From JBLNDJ01 sp050261515 (GTDB lineage: Bacteria; Acidobacteriota; Terriglobia; Bryobacterales; Bryobacteraceae): a DNA stretch of 64,000 nucleotides. The notes beneath the pieces are model-generated. The model saw only the letters and a list, made by a program, of their open reading frames with translations, ran no database searches and had not been told where the DNA came from. A program made the position numbers and the translations under genes. This document shows positions 48,570-57,610 of the stretch, piece by piece. Each line of letters begins with the position of its first letter. Position 1 is the first letter of the stretch. Location: assembly GCA_050261515.1 (NCBI GenBank), contig JBLNDJ010000015.1, positions 1-64,000 on the forward strand. The letters are read 5' to 3'.

Positions 48570-49136
48570 TTGCGCATTATCGTCGGCATTACAGGCGCGA
48601 GCGGCGCAATATATGGAGTGCGCCTTGTGGAAAAACTCCGCCGCGTTCCTGGTACCGAGATCCACTTAGTAATGACCCGCTCGGGGGAGCGCACGCTGTT
48701 CCTTGAAACCGGCAAGAAGCCGGACAGCCTGCGGAGCCAGGTTCATGCCTCGTATCCTATTGAAGATATTGGGGCTGCGCTTGCGAGCGGTTCCTTTCTG
48801 ACTGAGGCGATGGTGGTGGCCCCCTGCTCGGTCCGCACGCTGGGGGCAATTGCCTCCTGCGACAGCTCTAATTTGCTGCTCCGGGCCGCCGATGTCACAT
48901 TGAAAGAACATCGCAGACTAGTGCTAATGTTCCGCGAAACTCCGCTGCATCTGGGACATTTACGCGCTATGGCCGCGGTGACGGAGATGGGCGCGATCGT
49001 CGCCCCGCCCGTGCCCGGCTTCTACTTCAAACCCCAAACCGTGATGGATCTGGTGGACCACAGCGTGGACCGGGTCCTCGACCTGATCGGCCTGCCGGCC
49101 GAAGACGCCCGGCGCTGGCCCCCGGAGACCCGATGA
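48570..49136 (+). CDS. ubiX: UbiX-family flavin prenyltransferase
   Basis: 188 residues from a TTG with AGGAGA upstream. RIIVGITGASGAIYGVRL is the UbiX FMN-binding start, and MVVAPCSVRTLGAIASC, LKEHRRLVLMFRETPLHLGHL and PPVPGFYFKPQTVMDLVDH complete the family. UbiX makes prenylated FMN for UbiD-type decarboxylases in quinone synthesis or aromatic metabolism. No ubiD is in the window. It overlaps pheA by four bases. Confidence 0.93.
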   Translation: MRIIVGITGASGAIYGVRLVEKLRRVPGTEIHLVMTRSGERTLFLETGKKPDSLRSQVHASYPIEDIGAALASGSFLTEAMVVAPCSVRTLGAIASCDSSNLLLRAADVTLKEHRRLVLMFRETPLHLGHLRAMAAVTEMGAIVAPPVPGFYFKPQTVMDLVDHSVDRVLDLIGLPAEDARRWPPETR

Positions 49137-50014
49137 GCACACGTTCGACCCGCGGCCCCCGCGCCGCCCGCAAAGAGATCGTCGCCTTCCAGGGCGAGAA
49201 GGGCGCCTTCAGCCAGGAAGCCGTACGGCAACTGCTCGGCGCAAAGGCCGAAGTCGTTCCCTGTCAGAGATTTGAGGAGGTTTTTCTCCGGCTCCGCGAC
49301 AAGGACGTCACAGCGGCCGTCGTGCCGATCGAGAATACGCTGGCGGGTTCCGTGCACGAGAATTACGACCACTTCCTGCACTTCGAGTTCGAGATCACGG
49401 GCGAGACCAGCGTCCGGATCAACCATCATCTGATGGCCGCGCCCGGCGTGCGGTTCGGCGACCTCCGGCGCGTCTACTCGCATCCGGTGGCTCTGAATCA
49501 GTGCCTGGAGTTCTTCGCGCGCAATCCGCAGATCGAAAAAGTGCCATTCTACGACACTGCCGGCAGCGTGAAAATGATCATGGAAAAGAAGCTCGAAGAC
49601 GCGGGCGCGATCGGCTCGGCGGTGGCGGCGGAGATCTACGGCGCGCAGGTGCTGCGCAAGTCGCTCGAGGACGACCGGCGCAATTTCACGCGCTTCTTCC
49701 TGCTCAGGCGGCCGGAAGACGCACGCCGCCTCGCGCGCGCCGCACGGCGCGGGCAGGAATGGAAGACCTCGCTCGTGTTTTCGACACGGAACATTCCGGG
49801 TGCGCTCTTCCGGGCCCTCAGCGCATTCGCGCTGCGCGACGTCAACCTGGCGAAAATCGAATCGCGGCCGCTGCGCGGCAGGCCCTGGGAGTACATGTTC
49901 TACCTCGACCTGATGGGGCGAGTGGACGACGTCCGCATCCAGAAGGCGCTCGGGCACCTGGAGGAGCTGGCGGATTACCTGCGCGTGCTGGGCTGCTACC
50001 CGAAGGGGGATTGA
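49133..50014 (+). CDS. pheA: Prephenate dehydratase
   Basis: 293 residues. The dehydratase domain starts IVAFQGEKGAFSQEAV, continues VVPIENTLAGSVHENYDHF, and carries the catalytic TRF motif (Thr186-Phe188 in NFTRFF). The ACT regulatory domain (FSTRNIPGALFRALSAFALRD with IESRP) senses phenylalanine. There is no chorismate mutase domain. The enzyme makes phenylpyruvate in phenylalanine synthesis. The start is coupled to ubiX (ATGA). Confidence 0.94.
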   Translation: MSTRSTRGPRAARKEIVAFQGEKGAFSQEAVRQLLGAKAEVVPCQRFEEVFLRLRDKDVTAAVVPIENTLAGSVHENYDHFLHFEFEITGETSVRINHHLMAAPGVRFGDLRRVYSHPVALNQCLEFFARNPQIEKVPFYDTAGSVKMIMEKKLEDAGAIGSAVAAEIYGAQVLRKSLEDDRRNFTRFFLLRRPEDARRLARAARRGQEWKTSLVFSTRNIPGALFRALSAFALRDVNLAKIESRPLRGRPWEYMFYLDLMGRVDDVRIQKALGHLEELADYLRVLGCYPKGD

Positions 50015-50053
50015 CGGGCGGCGCCGCGACGGCCGCGCGGCTGCCGGCCCGGT

Positions 50054-51958
50054 TCAGATCCTCGGCAGGTAGACCTCGATCCTCGCTCCCCGGCCGGGTT
50101 CGCTGACCACCGCGACGCCTCCCCCGTTCTGTTTCGCGATCCCGTAGACCGAACTCAGGCCGAGGCCAGAAGGCCCCAGTCCCTTGCGCGTGAAGAAGGG
50201 CTCGAACAGGTGGCTGCGGGTCCGGGCGTCCATGCCCGGGCCGTGGTCGGCCACGCTCAAGACGACGTAAAGGCCGGAGGGGACGTCGAGGTGCTCGCGC
50301 CCGGCCGGGCCGGTGACCTCGGCGTTGGCGGTTTCGATCACGATGCGGCCGCCGTCCGGCATCGCCTCGCGCGCGTTGAGCACCAGCGTCATGAGGACCT
50401 GTTCGACCTGTTCGGGGTCGATGCGCACCTTGCCGAGCCCTGCGCCGAGCGGCGCAACCACCTCCCACTCGGCGCCGGCCAATTTCTGGAGGACATCGCG
50501 CAGGCCGGCAACCACCTCGTTCAGATCGACAATGCGCGGCCGGACGGTCTGAACGCGGCCGAAGGCCAGCAGTTGGACGGTGAGGCGCGCGGCGCGGTCG
50601 GCGGCCTTGAGCACCTCCTCGATCTCGCCGCGGAGCGGGCCGCCGGGGGGAAGGTCCTCGAGCACCAGGTGGGCGTAGCCGGTGATGACGGCCAGCAGGT
50701 TATTGAAGTTGTGCGCGACGCCGGCGGCAAGGCGGCTGACGGCGTCGAGCTTGGAGGATTCGCGGAGCTGCCTTTCGAGCTGCTTGCGCCGGCCGGCGTC
50801 GGCGATCATGCAGATGAAACCCGAGATCTGGCCCGAGGCCGCGTGCTGCGGCGCCACCCACACCTCGGCGTCAAACGCCGCGCCGTTCCTGCGGTGAAGC
50901 GTGCATTCGAAGCCGTGCACCGGCTGTCCGGCGCGCGCGCGGGCGCGCCAGGACTCGGGGGTTTCGTCTCCAGCGAACGGCAGCGGCCGGCCCTGCACTT
51001 CGCGTTCGCTCCACCCGAGCGTGTTTTCCGCCGCGCGGTTCCACGAAGCGACGGTCCCATCGGCCGACATGCCAACGATCGCCACCGGCGACGTGTCGAA
51101 AATGGCTTTCAGGGTTTGGTGCGCCTGCCGGAGACTTTCGGCGGCCTGCCTGCGATCGGCAATCTCGGTTTCGAGCCGGCGATTGGCCTCGGCGAGCGCG
51201 CGGCTGTCGGCGCGGGCGCGTGCGGCGAGCCTTACTGCGAGCGTCACCAGGATCGAGAACAGCGTACCGGCCGCCAGGACGAGCGCGGGGAAGATCGAGC
51301 GCACGTCGGCGAGCGATTGCGGGGCCGGCCACACGCGCAGCGTCCACGGCACGCCGTAGATGTCGAGCACTCTTTGGGCGGCAGCCGCCGGCATGTCCGG
51401 TGCGCCGCGCGGCAGGCGAAAGATCTCCTGCTTTCCTTCGGTCACCGACAGGACGTAGCCCGCCGGAAGTGTATGTCTGGCGAGGGCTTCGAGCAGTTCG
51501 GACACGCGGAACGAACCGACGACGAAGCCCTCGATTCCGGAGGAGCCCACGACCGGCGCGGAGACCTTGACCCCGCGGCCGCCGCGGGCCAGGCTGTAGG
51601 AGGGAGTGGCGCGGACAGCACGCTCCGTGCGTTGCGCATCATACGGCTCGATCCACTCGAGCGACCCGTACTCGGCGTAGGCCGACATGAACAGCGACGC
51701 TTCGTCGTCAAACTCGGCGCGCGGCGTGCCGGGACGCTTCGCCAGGCGCATCGCCAGCCGCTCGATGGGGCGCACGCGCAGAGCGATCTCCAATGCCAGG
51801 CCGCGGGTTACGCCCTCGGCGGCGATCGCGGTGGTTCGCTCGATGTTCTCCCGTTCGCGCGCGGCCAGCGCGCGGTACGCGCTGAGAGTCAACAATAGCA
51901 TCGCCAGCGCGACGAGTACGGTTTCGTTCCGTGCGGCGTGTAGGAAAGCCTGCCACAT
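50054..51958 (-). CDS. Membrane histidine kinase with CHASE-like sensor and PAS domain
   Basis: 634 residues. Membrane helices lie at about 13-31 and 222-245 with an extracytoplasmic CHASE-like domain between (DDEASLFMSAYAEYGSLEWI). A PAS domain occupies ~280-395. The phospho-acceptor is His416 in AAGVAHNFNNLL, and the ATPase shows LVLNAREAMPDGG, DHGPGMD and GLGLSSVYGI. The usual D in HDFNNLL is N here. No response regulator is adjacent, so its partner is elsewhere. Confidence 0.9.
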   Translation of the reverse strand: MWQAFLHAARNETVLVALAMLLLTLSAYRALAARERENIERTTAIAAEGVTRGLALEIALRVRPIERLAMRLAKRPGTPRAEFDDEASLFMSAYAEYGSLEWIEPYDAQRTERAVRATPSYSLARGGRGVKVSAPVVGSSGIEGFVVGSFRVSELLEALARHTLPAGYVLSVTEGKQEIFRLPRGAPDMPAAAAQRVLDIYGVPWTLRVWPAPQSLADVRSIFPALVLAAGTLFSILVTLAVRLAARARADSRALAEANRRLETEIADRRQAAESLRQAHQTLKAIFDTSPVAIVGMSADGTVASWNRAAENTLGWSEREVQGRPLPFAGDETPESWRARARAGQPVHGFECTLHRRNGAAFDAEVWVAPQHAASGQISGFICMIADAGRRKQLERQLRESSKLDAVSRLAAGVAHNFNNLLAVITGYAHLVLEDLPPGGPLRGEIEEVLKAADRAARLTVQLLAFGRVQTVRPRIVDLNEVVAGLRDVLQKLAGAEWEVVAPLGAGLGKVRIDPEQVEQVLMTLVLNAREAMPDGGRIVIETANAEVTGPAGREHLDVPSGLYVVLSVADHGPGMDARTRSHLFEPFFTRKGLGPSGLGLSSVYGIAKQNGGGVAVVSEPGRGARIEVYLPRI

Positions 51959-52009
51959 CGCGGCCTGCGTCGCTTGGGAGTATACAACGGCAAATAGGGC
52001 TCAGGCAGG

Positions 52010-52693
52010 TCAGACCCCTCGGCGGTTGCCGTAGAGATCGACGTGAAGACGAGGGCTGAAGCGCATTCCCTCGCGCTTGGCGATTTCGACGAGCCAGAGG
52101 CTGCGGTCGCGGAGGGAGGCTGGATCGCAGCCCTCGGGCATCAAAATAACCTTTTCCCGGGCGGCTCCGGTGAGCTCCACGATGGTGTGGATCTCGGCGA
52201 GGTCTTCCGGGCGGGCAACTACGAATTTGAGCTGGTATTCGTAATCCGACACGAGGCGTTTGAGCACGTCGGGCTGGATGCGGAGGCGATCGTGCCGCGC
52301 CGCCCAGCGGCCGCCTTCGCGCTCGACGGGCGTCGAGTTGGCGAGCTTCGGGCTGATGCTCATCAGGTCGCAGGCCGCGGGGTGGAAGACCGTTCCCGCG
52401 GTCTCGATGGTGATGTGCAGCCCGGCGTCCCGCAGTTGTCCGGTGAGTTCGACCAGGCCGGGGGCGATCATAGGCTCTCCCCCGGTGACGACCACGTGCC
52501 GGGCCGGGTAGCGGCGCACTTCCTCGAGGATTGTGTCGAGCGAGCGCTCCTCGCCTTCGGGCGCCCAGGAGGTATAGGGCGTGTCGCACCAGACGCAGCG
52601 CAGGTTGCAGCCGCTGGTGCGCACGAAGACCGAGGGCGTCCCGATCAGGATGCCCTCGCCTTGCACGGAATAGAAGATCTCGGAGATTTTCAC
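52010..52693 (-). CDS. queE: 7-carboxy-7-deazaguanine synthase QueE
   Basis: 227 residues from a GTG overlapping the queC stop (GTGA). The radical-SAM cluster is CNLRCVWC (Cys29, 33, 36; CxxxCxxC). FYSVQGEG precedes it and VVVTGGEPM follows. QueE makes the 7-deazaguanine core from carboxytetrahydropterin for queuosine. It is the last gene of the MFS-queC-queE group. Confidence 0.92.
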   Translation of the reverse strand: MKISEIFYSVQGEGILIGTPSVFVRTSGCNLRCVWCDTPYTSWAPEGEERSLDTILEEVRRYPARHVVVTGGEPMIAPGLVELTGQLRDAGLHITIETAGTVFHPAACDLMSISPKLANSTPVEREGGRWAARHDRLRIQPDVLKRLVSDYEYQLKFVVARPEDLAEIHTIVELTGAAREKVILMPEGCDPASLRDRSLWLVEIAKREGMRFSPRLHVDLYGNRRGV

Positions 52694-53376
52694 GCGCGGG
52701 TTACGAGCGGGTCGGCGACGCCCGCCTCCTCGAAGCCCTTGGCGCGGAGCAGGCAGGAATCGCAGGCGCCGCAGGGGCGGCCGAGCGCGCCGGGATCGTA
52801 GCAGCTCCAGGTGAGCGCGAAATCGAGACCCAAGTCGCGGCCGAGCTTCACGATTTCCGCTTTCGAGAGGCGAATGAGGGGTGTGTGGACCTGCACACGC
52901 GCCCGCCCCTCGACTGAGGCTTTCGTCGCCAGGTTCGCCATGCGCTCGAAGGCTTCGATGTATTCCGGGCGGCAGTCGGGGTAGCCAGAGTAGTCGATCG
53001 CGTTGACCCCGAGAAAAATGTCCTGGGAGCCGAGCGTTTCGGCCCAGGCGAGCGCGCAGGAAAGGAAGATGGTGTTGCGGGCGGGCACGTAGGTCACGGG
53101 GATTCCCTGCCCCATCTCCTCAAGGCCGCGGTCCTTGGGCACGGCGATCTCGTCCGTAAGGGCGGAGCCTCCGAAGGCGCGGAGATCGATCTTCAGCGTG
53201 ACGTGCCGGGCGGCTCCGAGCGCCGCGGCGACGCGCGCCGCCGCTTCGAGTTCCAGACGGTGGCGCTGGCCGTAGTCGAACGAGAGCGCGTAGCACTCGA
53301 AGCCTTCGCGGCGGGCGCAGGCGAGGACGGTCGAGGAGTCGAGCCCTCCGCTGAGCAGGCAGACGGCGCGGCTCAC
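52690..53376 (-). CDS. queC: 7-cyano-7-deazaguanine synthase QueC
   Basis: 228 residues from the GTG at 53376, which overlaps the MFS stop (GTGA). The ATP pyrophosphatase loop SGGLDSS is at residues 9-15; YVPARNTIFLS and GVNAIDYSGYPDCRPEY are family motifs. The C-terminal zinc site is SCYDPGALGRPCGACDSC. QueC converts carboxydeazaguanine to preQ0. QueD and QueF are not in the window. Confidence 0.95.
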   Translation of the reverse strand: MSRAVCLLSGGLDSSTVLACARREGFECYALSFDYGQRHRLELEAAARVAAALGAARHVTLKIDLRAFGGSALTDEIAVPKDRGLEEMGQGIPVTYVPARNTIFLSCALAWAETLGSQDIFLGVNAIDYSGYPDCRPEYIEAFERMANLATKASVEGRARVQVHTPLIRLSKAEIVKLGRDLGLDFALTWSCYDPGALGRPCGACDSCLLRAKGFEEAGVADPLVTRA

Positions 53377-54551
53377 GGGCGCAACCTCAGGCTCAGGAAA
53401 AATCCTGCGATCGGAAACACCGTAAGCGCGCCGAGCGCGCGGTGCATGGTGAACAGGTCCGACGCCCAGCCGGTGAGCGGGATGAAGACGAGGCCCGCCA
53501 TGCCCCAGGCGAAACCCATCATGAGAGCCGAGATGGTGCCGGCCTGCGAGGGCACCAGTTCCTGCGCCATGACGACGTTCACCGGGATGGTGAACAGCAG
53601 GATCAGGCCGCCGATCCAGAGGCCTGCGATCGAGACCCAGCCGCTCGCAAGGAAAAACAGCGCGAGGAACGGAGCCGAGCCGATCATCGAGACGGCGATG
53701 ACGCGCTTGCCGCCGAAGCGGTCCGCCAGGTGGCCGCCCAGGAAACCGCCGAGCGCACCGAAAGTGAGATAGCCCGTGAGCGTGTAGCTCGCCATGCCCA
53801 AGCCGAAGCCGCGCTCGCGCGAGAGATACAGCGGGATGAATTGCGCGAACGTGATCTGAACGATCGAGCGGATGAAGACCAGCATGTAGAGGATGGTGAG
53901 CGGCCGCCAGACCGCGCGCAAAGCGGCCCAGTCGAAGCCGGCGCCGGCTTTCCTGCAGTGCACGGCGGGCGCGGGAAGCAGCGCGAGCATGAATCCGCTG
54001 ATGAGGAGGCCCGGAATGGCGGCCCACCAGGTGCGCCCAAGGCCGAGGTTCCCGGCGACCAATGAGAAGTACGTCGGGCCGAGCGCGTAGCCGAGCGTTC
54101 CGGCGCTGACGAAAATCGCCATGGCCTGCCCGCGGTGCCGGCCCATGCCGGCCGTCGATTGCGCGGTGGCGGGAGGATGAAACGCCGCAATGCCCGCCCC
54201 GCCCCCGGCGATCATGAGGAGCAGCCATCCGTAGCTGGGGGCGAGGCCGAGCGAGGAGATGAGCAGGCCCGCGAGCGCCGGGCCGAGCGCCGCGAACATC
54301 CGCGTGTGATAGCGATCCGAGAGGTAGCCGTAGACGGGCTGCATCACGGAAGACGACCAGACCATGACGCCGCCGAGCACGCCGGCGCTGGCGAGCGACA
54401 TTCCGTATTGCTTCACCAGCAGCGGCTGCAACGCGCCGAGCGCGCCCGAGTACAGATCGGCCAGCATGTGCCCGAGCGAGAGCAGCACGAGCGCGAGCGC
54501 GCCGTTCCGGACGCCGGCGGGGACAGCAACGGTTTGTTCGGCAACAGGCAT
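53373..54551 (-). CDS. MFS transporter, fosmidomycin-resistance (Fsr) type
   Basis: 392 residues with 12 membrane helices. SLGHMLADLYSGALGALQPLL, AGIAAFHPPATAQ and YGYLSDRYHTR are characteristic of the Fsr/YfnC-like branch of the major facilitator superfamily. It probably exports drugs or small metabolites. It heads the operon with queC and queE, coupled through GTGA overlaps. Confidence 0.87.
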   Translation of the reverse strand: MPVAEQTVAVPAGVRNGALALVLLSLGHMLADLYSGALGALQPLLVKQYGMSLASAGVLGGVMVWSSSVMQPVYGYLSDRYHTRMFAALGPALAGLLISSLGLAPSYGWLLLMIAGGGAGIAAFHPPATAQSTAGMGRHRGQAMAIFVSAGTLGYALGPTYFSLVAGNLGLGRTWWAAIPGLLISGFMLALLPAPAVHCRKAGAGFDWAALRAVWRPLTILYMLVFIRSIVQITFAQFIPLYLSRERGFGLGMASYTLTGYLTFGALGGFLGGHLADRFGGKRVIAVSMIGSAPFLALFFLASGWVSIAGLWIGGLILLFTIPVNVVMAQELVPSQAGTISALMMGFAWGMAGLVFIPLTGWASDLFTMHRALGALTVFPIAGFFLSLRLRP

Positions 54552-54563
54552 GAGCGGGAACTT

Positions 54564-54574
54564 CCTATTATAGG
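54564..54574. promoter_or_regulatory. Palindromic -10 region CCTATTATAGG shared by divergent genes
   Basis: Only 30 bp separate the MFS start (54551) and the glycosyltransferase start (54582). The centre CCTATTATAGG reads TATTAT on plus and TATAAT on minus, so a single AT-rich box could serve as -10 for both directions. Both mRNAs would then be nearly leaderless and the -35 elements would lie inside the opposite gene. Confidence 0.5.
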
Positions 54575-54581
54575 TCCGTAC

Positions 54582-55649
54582 GTGCGCATCGCCTTCCTTA
54601 CTTCGACGCCGCTCGATTTCGCGCGCGGCAGCGGCACTTTTGCGGGCATTTCGACGCTGGCGCGCGGCGTGGAGGCGCTCGGAGCGGAAGTCGAATTCTT
54701 CACGCCGCGGACCAGGATGCCGGTGTACACGCTCGAGCGCCTGTGGTTCAACCGCGGGCTCCGGGGCGCGGATTTTTCACGCTTCGACGCGGTGGTGGGG
54801 TTCGACATGGACGGGTATCTGGTGGCGGGCCGGCATGGCCGCCGCCACGTCGCGTCGATCAAGGGCGTGATCGCCGACGAGATGCGGTTCGAGCGCGGGA
54901 TCACACGTCGGCTGATGGGCATCCAGGCGGCGTGCGAGCGGCGGCACGTCGCGCGCGCGGACCTGGTCATGACGACGAGCCGGTACGCGGCGGAGCGCAT
55001 CCGCGAACTCTACCGGCTCGGCAAGACGCCGGCGGTGGTGCCGGAATCGATCGACCTGGCAGGGTGGCGCGAGTTGTTCCGGAGCAACCCGGCGGCGCCC
55101 GATCCGGCGAAATTCACGGTGCTTTCGGTGTGCCGGTTCTACCGGCGCAAACGGCTGGACGTGCTGCTCGGCGCGGCGGCGCGGCTGCGGGCGCGAATGC
55201 CGAATCTCGAGGTGCGGATCGTGGGCGGCGGACCGGAAGAAGGCCGGCTGCTGAGCCTGTGGCGCTCGCTGCGGCTCGAGGGCACGGTGCGGTGGCTCGG
55301 AGACATCCCGCAGGCGGCGCTCGCGCGCGAATATCAGGCCTGCGATGTGTTCTGCCTGCCAAGCGTGCAGGAGGGTTTCGGGATCGTGTTCCTGGAAGCG
55401 ATGGCGGCGGGGAAGGCTGTAGTCGCGGCGCGCGCCGCGGCGGTTCCCGAAGTGGTGGCTCACGGGGAGACAGGGCTGCTGGCCGAACCCGAGAACGAAG
55501 AGGCGCTGGCGGAGGCGCTCGCGCGGGCGGCGAGAGACCGCGGCGCGCTCGGCGAGGCCGGGCGGCGCGCCGTGGAGCAGTACGACGCGCGGCGAGTGGC
55601 TGAGGTGTTTTGGGGGGAGGTTTGGCCCGGACGCCCATCCTCGACCTAG
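54582..55649 (+). CDS. GT4-family glycosyltransferase
   Basis: 355 residues from the GTG at 54582. The N-lobe starts RIAFLTSTPLDFARGSGTF. The C-lobe shows VLSVCRFYRRKRLDVLLGAAARL, IVGGGPEEGRLLSL and the catalytic region CLPSVQEGFGIVFLEAMAAGKAVVA (Ex7E). Retaining GT-B enzyme moving a sugar from a nucleotide donor to a glycan or lipid; the acceptor is unknown. Its end overlaps the M50 gene by 28 bp. Confidence 0.88.
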   Translation: MRIAFLTSTPLDFARGSGTFAGISTLARGVEALGAEVEFFTPRTRMPVYTLERLWFNRGLRGADFSRFDAVVGFDMDGYLVAGRHGRRHVASIKGVIADEMRFERGITRRLMGIQAACERRHVARADLVMTTSRYAAERIRELYRLGKTPAVVPESIDLAGWRELFRSNPAAPDPAKFTVLSVCRFYRRKRLDVLLGAAARLRARMPNLEVRIVGGGPEEGRLLSLWRSLRLEGTVRWLGDIPQAALAREYQACDVFCLPSVQEGFGIVFLEAMAAGKAVVAARAAAVPEVVAHGETGLLAEPENEEALAEALARAARDRGALGEAGRRAVEQYDARRVAEVFWGEVWPGRPSST

Positions 55650-56596
55650 AGCAAGCCCCGCCCACGCGGCCGCGGCCGTGGCTCCCCAGGCTTATTGGGT
55701 TCGCCGCCGGAATCGCCGCCGGAGTGCTTCTGGCCCTTGCAGACCCGCCATTTCATGGGCTGCTGTTTATCCCCTGTTTTTACCTTGCGGTAACGGCTCA
55801 TGAACTCGGCCATCTCGCCGCAGGCAAGCTGGCTGGATTGGATACGGGCGGCATTTCGGTGGGCGGATTCGTGGTGCTCCGCTCCGGCAGGAACTGGACA
55901 TTCCGGTTTGACCGGAGCCTGTGGGCCGGCGGGTTCGTCAAGCCGCTGACGAAGGGCGCCGGGGCCGATCCATCGCGGCACGTCTGGTTCGTGGCGGGCG
56001 GTCCTGGAGCGAGCGTTCTGCTTACCGCGTTTGCCGGCTGGATGTGGGTGAGTCATCCGACGTCGCTATTCGTCCTGGGCCTTTCGGTCATCCCGTTTTC
56101 CTCGGGCCTGAACAAGTCGGACGGTGCGCGGCTGTGGCAGTTATGGCGGCAACCGGAACGGGCGCGATCCTTGATCGCGGGGCTGGCGCTGCAAACGGAA
56201 GAGGCGAAGGGAGTGCGCCCTCGCGAGTGGAATCCGCAAACGTTCGAACAGTTCCTCGAGGCCGATGCCTCCGCGAGCGATTACGCGTAATGCCAATTGA
56301 TGGCCTACTTCCGCCGGCTCGACCAGGGGCGTGAGGAGGAGGCGCTGTCACACCTCGAAAACGCGCTCGCGAGATCTGCGCGCGTGGGGCGCGTCTGGCA
56401 GCATGTGCTGTATCTGGAGGCGGCATCGGCGAGCGCGTGTCTTCGAAAACAAGGCGCCCAGGCGCGTACCTGGCTCGATGCGCGCGCGCGGCCTGGTTCC
56501 CAGGCCGCTCGCGCCGCGCACGTTCACCAATGCCACCGGCGACCACCTGCGCACGGATGGGGCTGTGGCGGTGCTAATTCTGGCGGGTCAGGTTGA
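55622..56596 (+). pseudogene. M50-type membrane metallopeptidase interrupted by an in-frame stop
   Basis: From the TTG at 55622 (GGGGGGAGG just upstream) the frame encodes membrane helices with AHELGHLAAGKLAG, an HExxH zinc site of the M50 site-2-protease type, and runs to DASASDYA then TAA at 56288-56290. The very same frame continues CQLMAYFRRLDQGREEEALSHLENALARS, a helical TPR-like domain fitting the same protein, up to about 56485, after which it looks shifted or worn. Probably TAT or TAC became TAA. The first part (222 residues) could still be made. Confidence 0.65.
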
Positions 56597-57329
56597 TGCC
56601 GCCGTTGACCGTCGAGAGCTTCACGTCGGCGGCGCCGCTGCCGATCGAAGTTTCGACACTCGCCCCGGGGCCGAAGCCGGCGCGGCGCACGGGCAGGTCG
56701 AAATCGCTCGTGATGCCTCCGCTCACCGTGCTGGCGGTGAGGCGCATGCCCGCGTCTTTCGGTAGGCCGAGCTGAATTCCGCCGTTCACCGAGTGCAGCT
56801 GGATGCGGTGGGCGGTGAGGCGGTCGAAGGCGGCCTCGACGCGGCCGTTCACGGCGTTGGCTTCGACATCTCCCTCCGCGCGCCGCACTTCGACCTTTCC
56901 GTTGACTGAGTTGGCGCGCACGTTACCGGCGACGCCGTCGATCGAGACCGAGCCGTTCACCGAATCAATGCGATCGAGCGAGGCGCCGCGCGGCACGGTG
57001 ATCGTGTAATCCACCGAGGCCGAGTGATCGCGGCGGTTGTTTTCCGGGTATTTGGTGCGGATGTCCACCGAGCCGGGCTGGGCGTCGACGACGATCCGGG
57101 CTTCATCGAGCTCCTGTTGGGAGCGGCCGCGCTTGACGGCATCCACCTTCACTTCATTGCGGTCCCAGGCGGTGACGTTGATGTAGCCGTTGATATTGGC
57201 GATGCTGACGCGGCCCGATGCGGCCAACGGATAGGTCTGGTGGAACTCGGCGCGCAGGTCTTCTCCGGCCGAGGCCGTTGCCAGGCAGGCGGCGAGCAGG
57301 AACGAGAACAGAGCGGGGCGTTTGAACAT
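56574..57329 (-). CDS. DUF4097 family exported beta-helix-like protein
   Basis: 251 residues with a signal peptide (KRPALFSFLLAACLATASAG). Repeated strands around S/A-VNG-V/I (DSVNGSVSIDGV, NSVNGKVEVRRA, NAVNGRVEAAF, HSVNGGIQLGL, STVSGGITSDF, STVNGGINL) form the DUF4097 beta-solenoid. Such proteins are thought to act as envelope or adhesin-like elements; the role is unknown. Its 3' end overlaps the worn tail of the M50 pseudogene. Confidence 0.88.
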   Translation of the reverse strand: MFKRPALFSFLLAACLATASAGEDLRAEFHQTYPLAASGRVSIANINGYINVTAWDRNEVKVDAVKRGRSQQELDEARIVVDAQPGSVDIRTKYPENNRRDHSASVDYTITVPRGASLDRIDSVNGSVSIDGVAGNVRANSVNGKVEVRRAEGDVEANAVNGRVEAAFDRLTAHRIQLHSVNGGIQLGLPKDAGMRLTASTVSGGITSDFDLPVRRAGFGPGASVETSIGSGAADVKLSTVNGGINLTRQN

Positions 57330-57414
57330 GGATCATACCTCCACAGCTACTGACGCGCGGGCAGGGGTTCTGTAACGGGGGCGGGGGCGGGCACGTCCAT
57401 TGCTGTGGGAAAGA

Positions 57415-57511
57415 GCCACTCGGTGCGACGGTGGCAGATTTGGACCGGCGTCCAAGCGGGTGGCCGGTCCGGTTGGCCGCGGTTCGCATTTTCGGATCGC
57501 GGCCTTTTTTT
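57415..57511 (+). ncRNA. Three-hairpin leader ending in an intrinsic terminator upstream of a rhodanese gene
   Basis: Three consecutive hairpins lie on the plus strand: GCCAC/GTGGC (57415-57435, with an inner CG pair), GGACCGG/CCGGTCC (57442-57470) and GGCCGCG/CGCGGCC (57475-57504), the last followed by seven T. The neighbouring gene on the left runs the other way, so this terminator has no coding gene upstream of it. Either it ends a small RNA of about 100-150 bases, or it is a riboswitch/attenuator controlling the rhodanese gene 100 bp downstream. It does not match the riboswitch consensus sequences I could recall. Confidence 0.5.
57475..57511 (+). terminator. Intrinsic terminator (plus strand)
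   Basis: GGCCGCG-GTTCG, loop CATTTT and CGGAT-CGCGGCC form a stem of about 12 pairs with one mismatch and one wobble pair, followed directly by TTTTTTT (57505-57511). It is a textbook Rho-independent terminator in the plus direction. Confidence 0.8.
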
Positions 57512-57610
57512 CATTCACAGGGTTGGAGCGAAAAGAACTGCCGTGTTTGCAATCGCACAGAGGGGCCGGGACTGCGCGCGCCTGGAGGGGCCGGCAATAA
57601 TCGGCGGAAG

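Noticed and set aside
57415..57511. tRNA or known riboswitch (TPP, cobalamin, SAM, c-di-GMP)
   Set aside because: A GCCACT string recalls the cobalamin box, but the other conserved segments are absent and no cloverleaf can be drawn.
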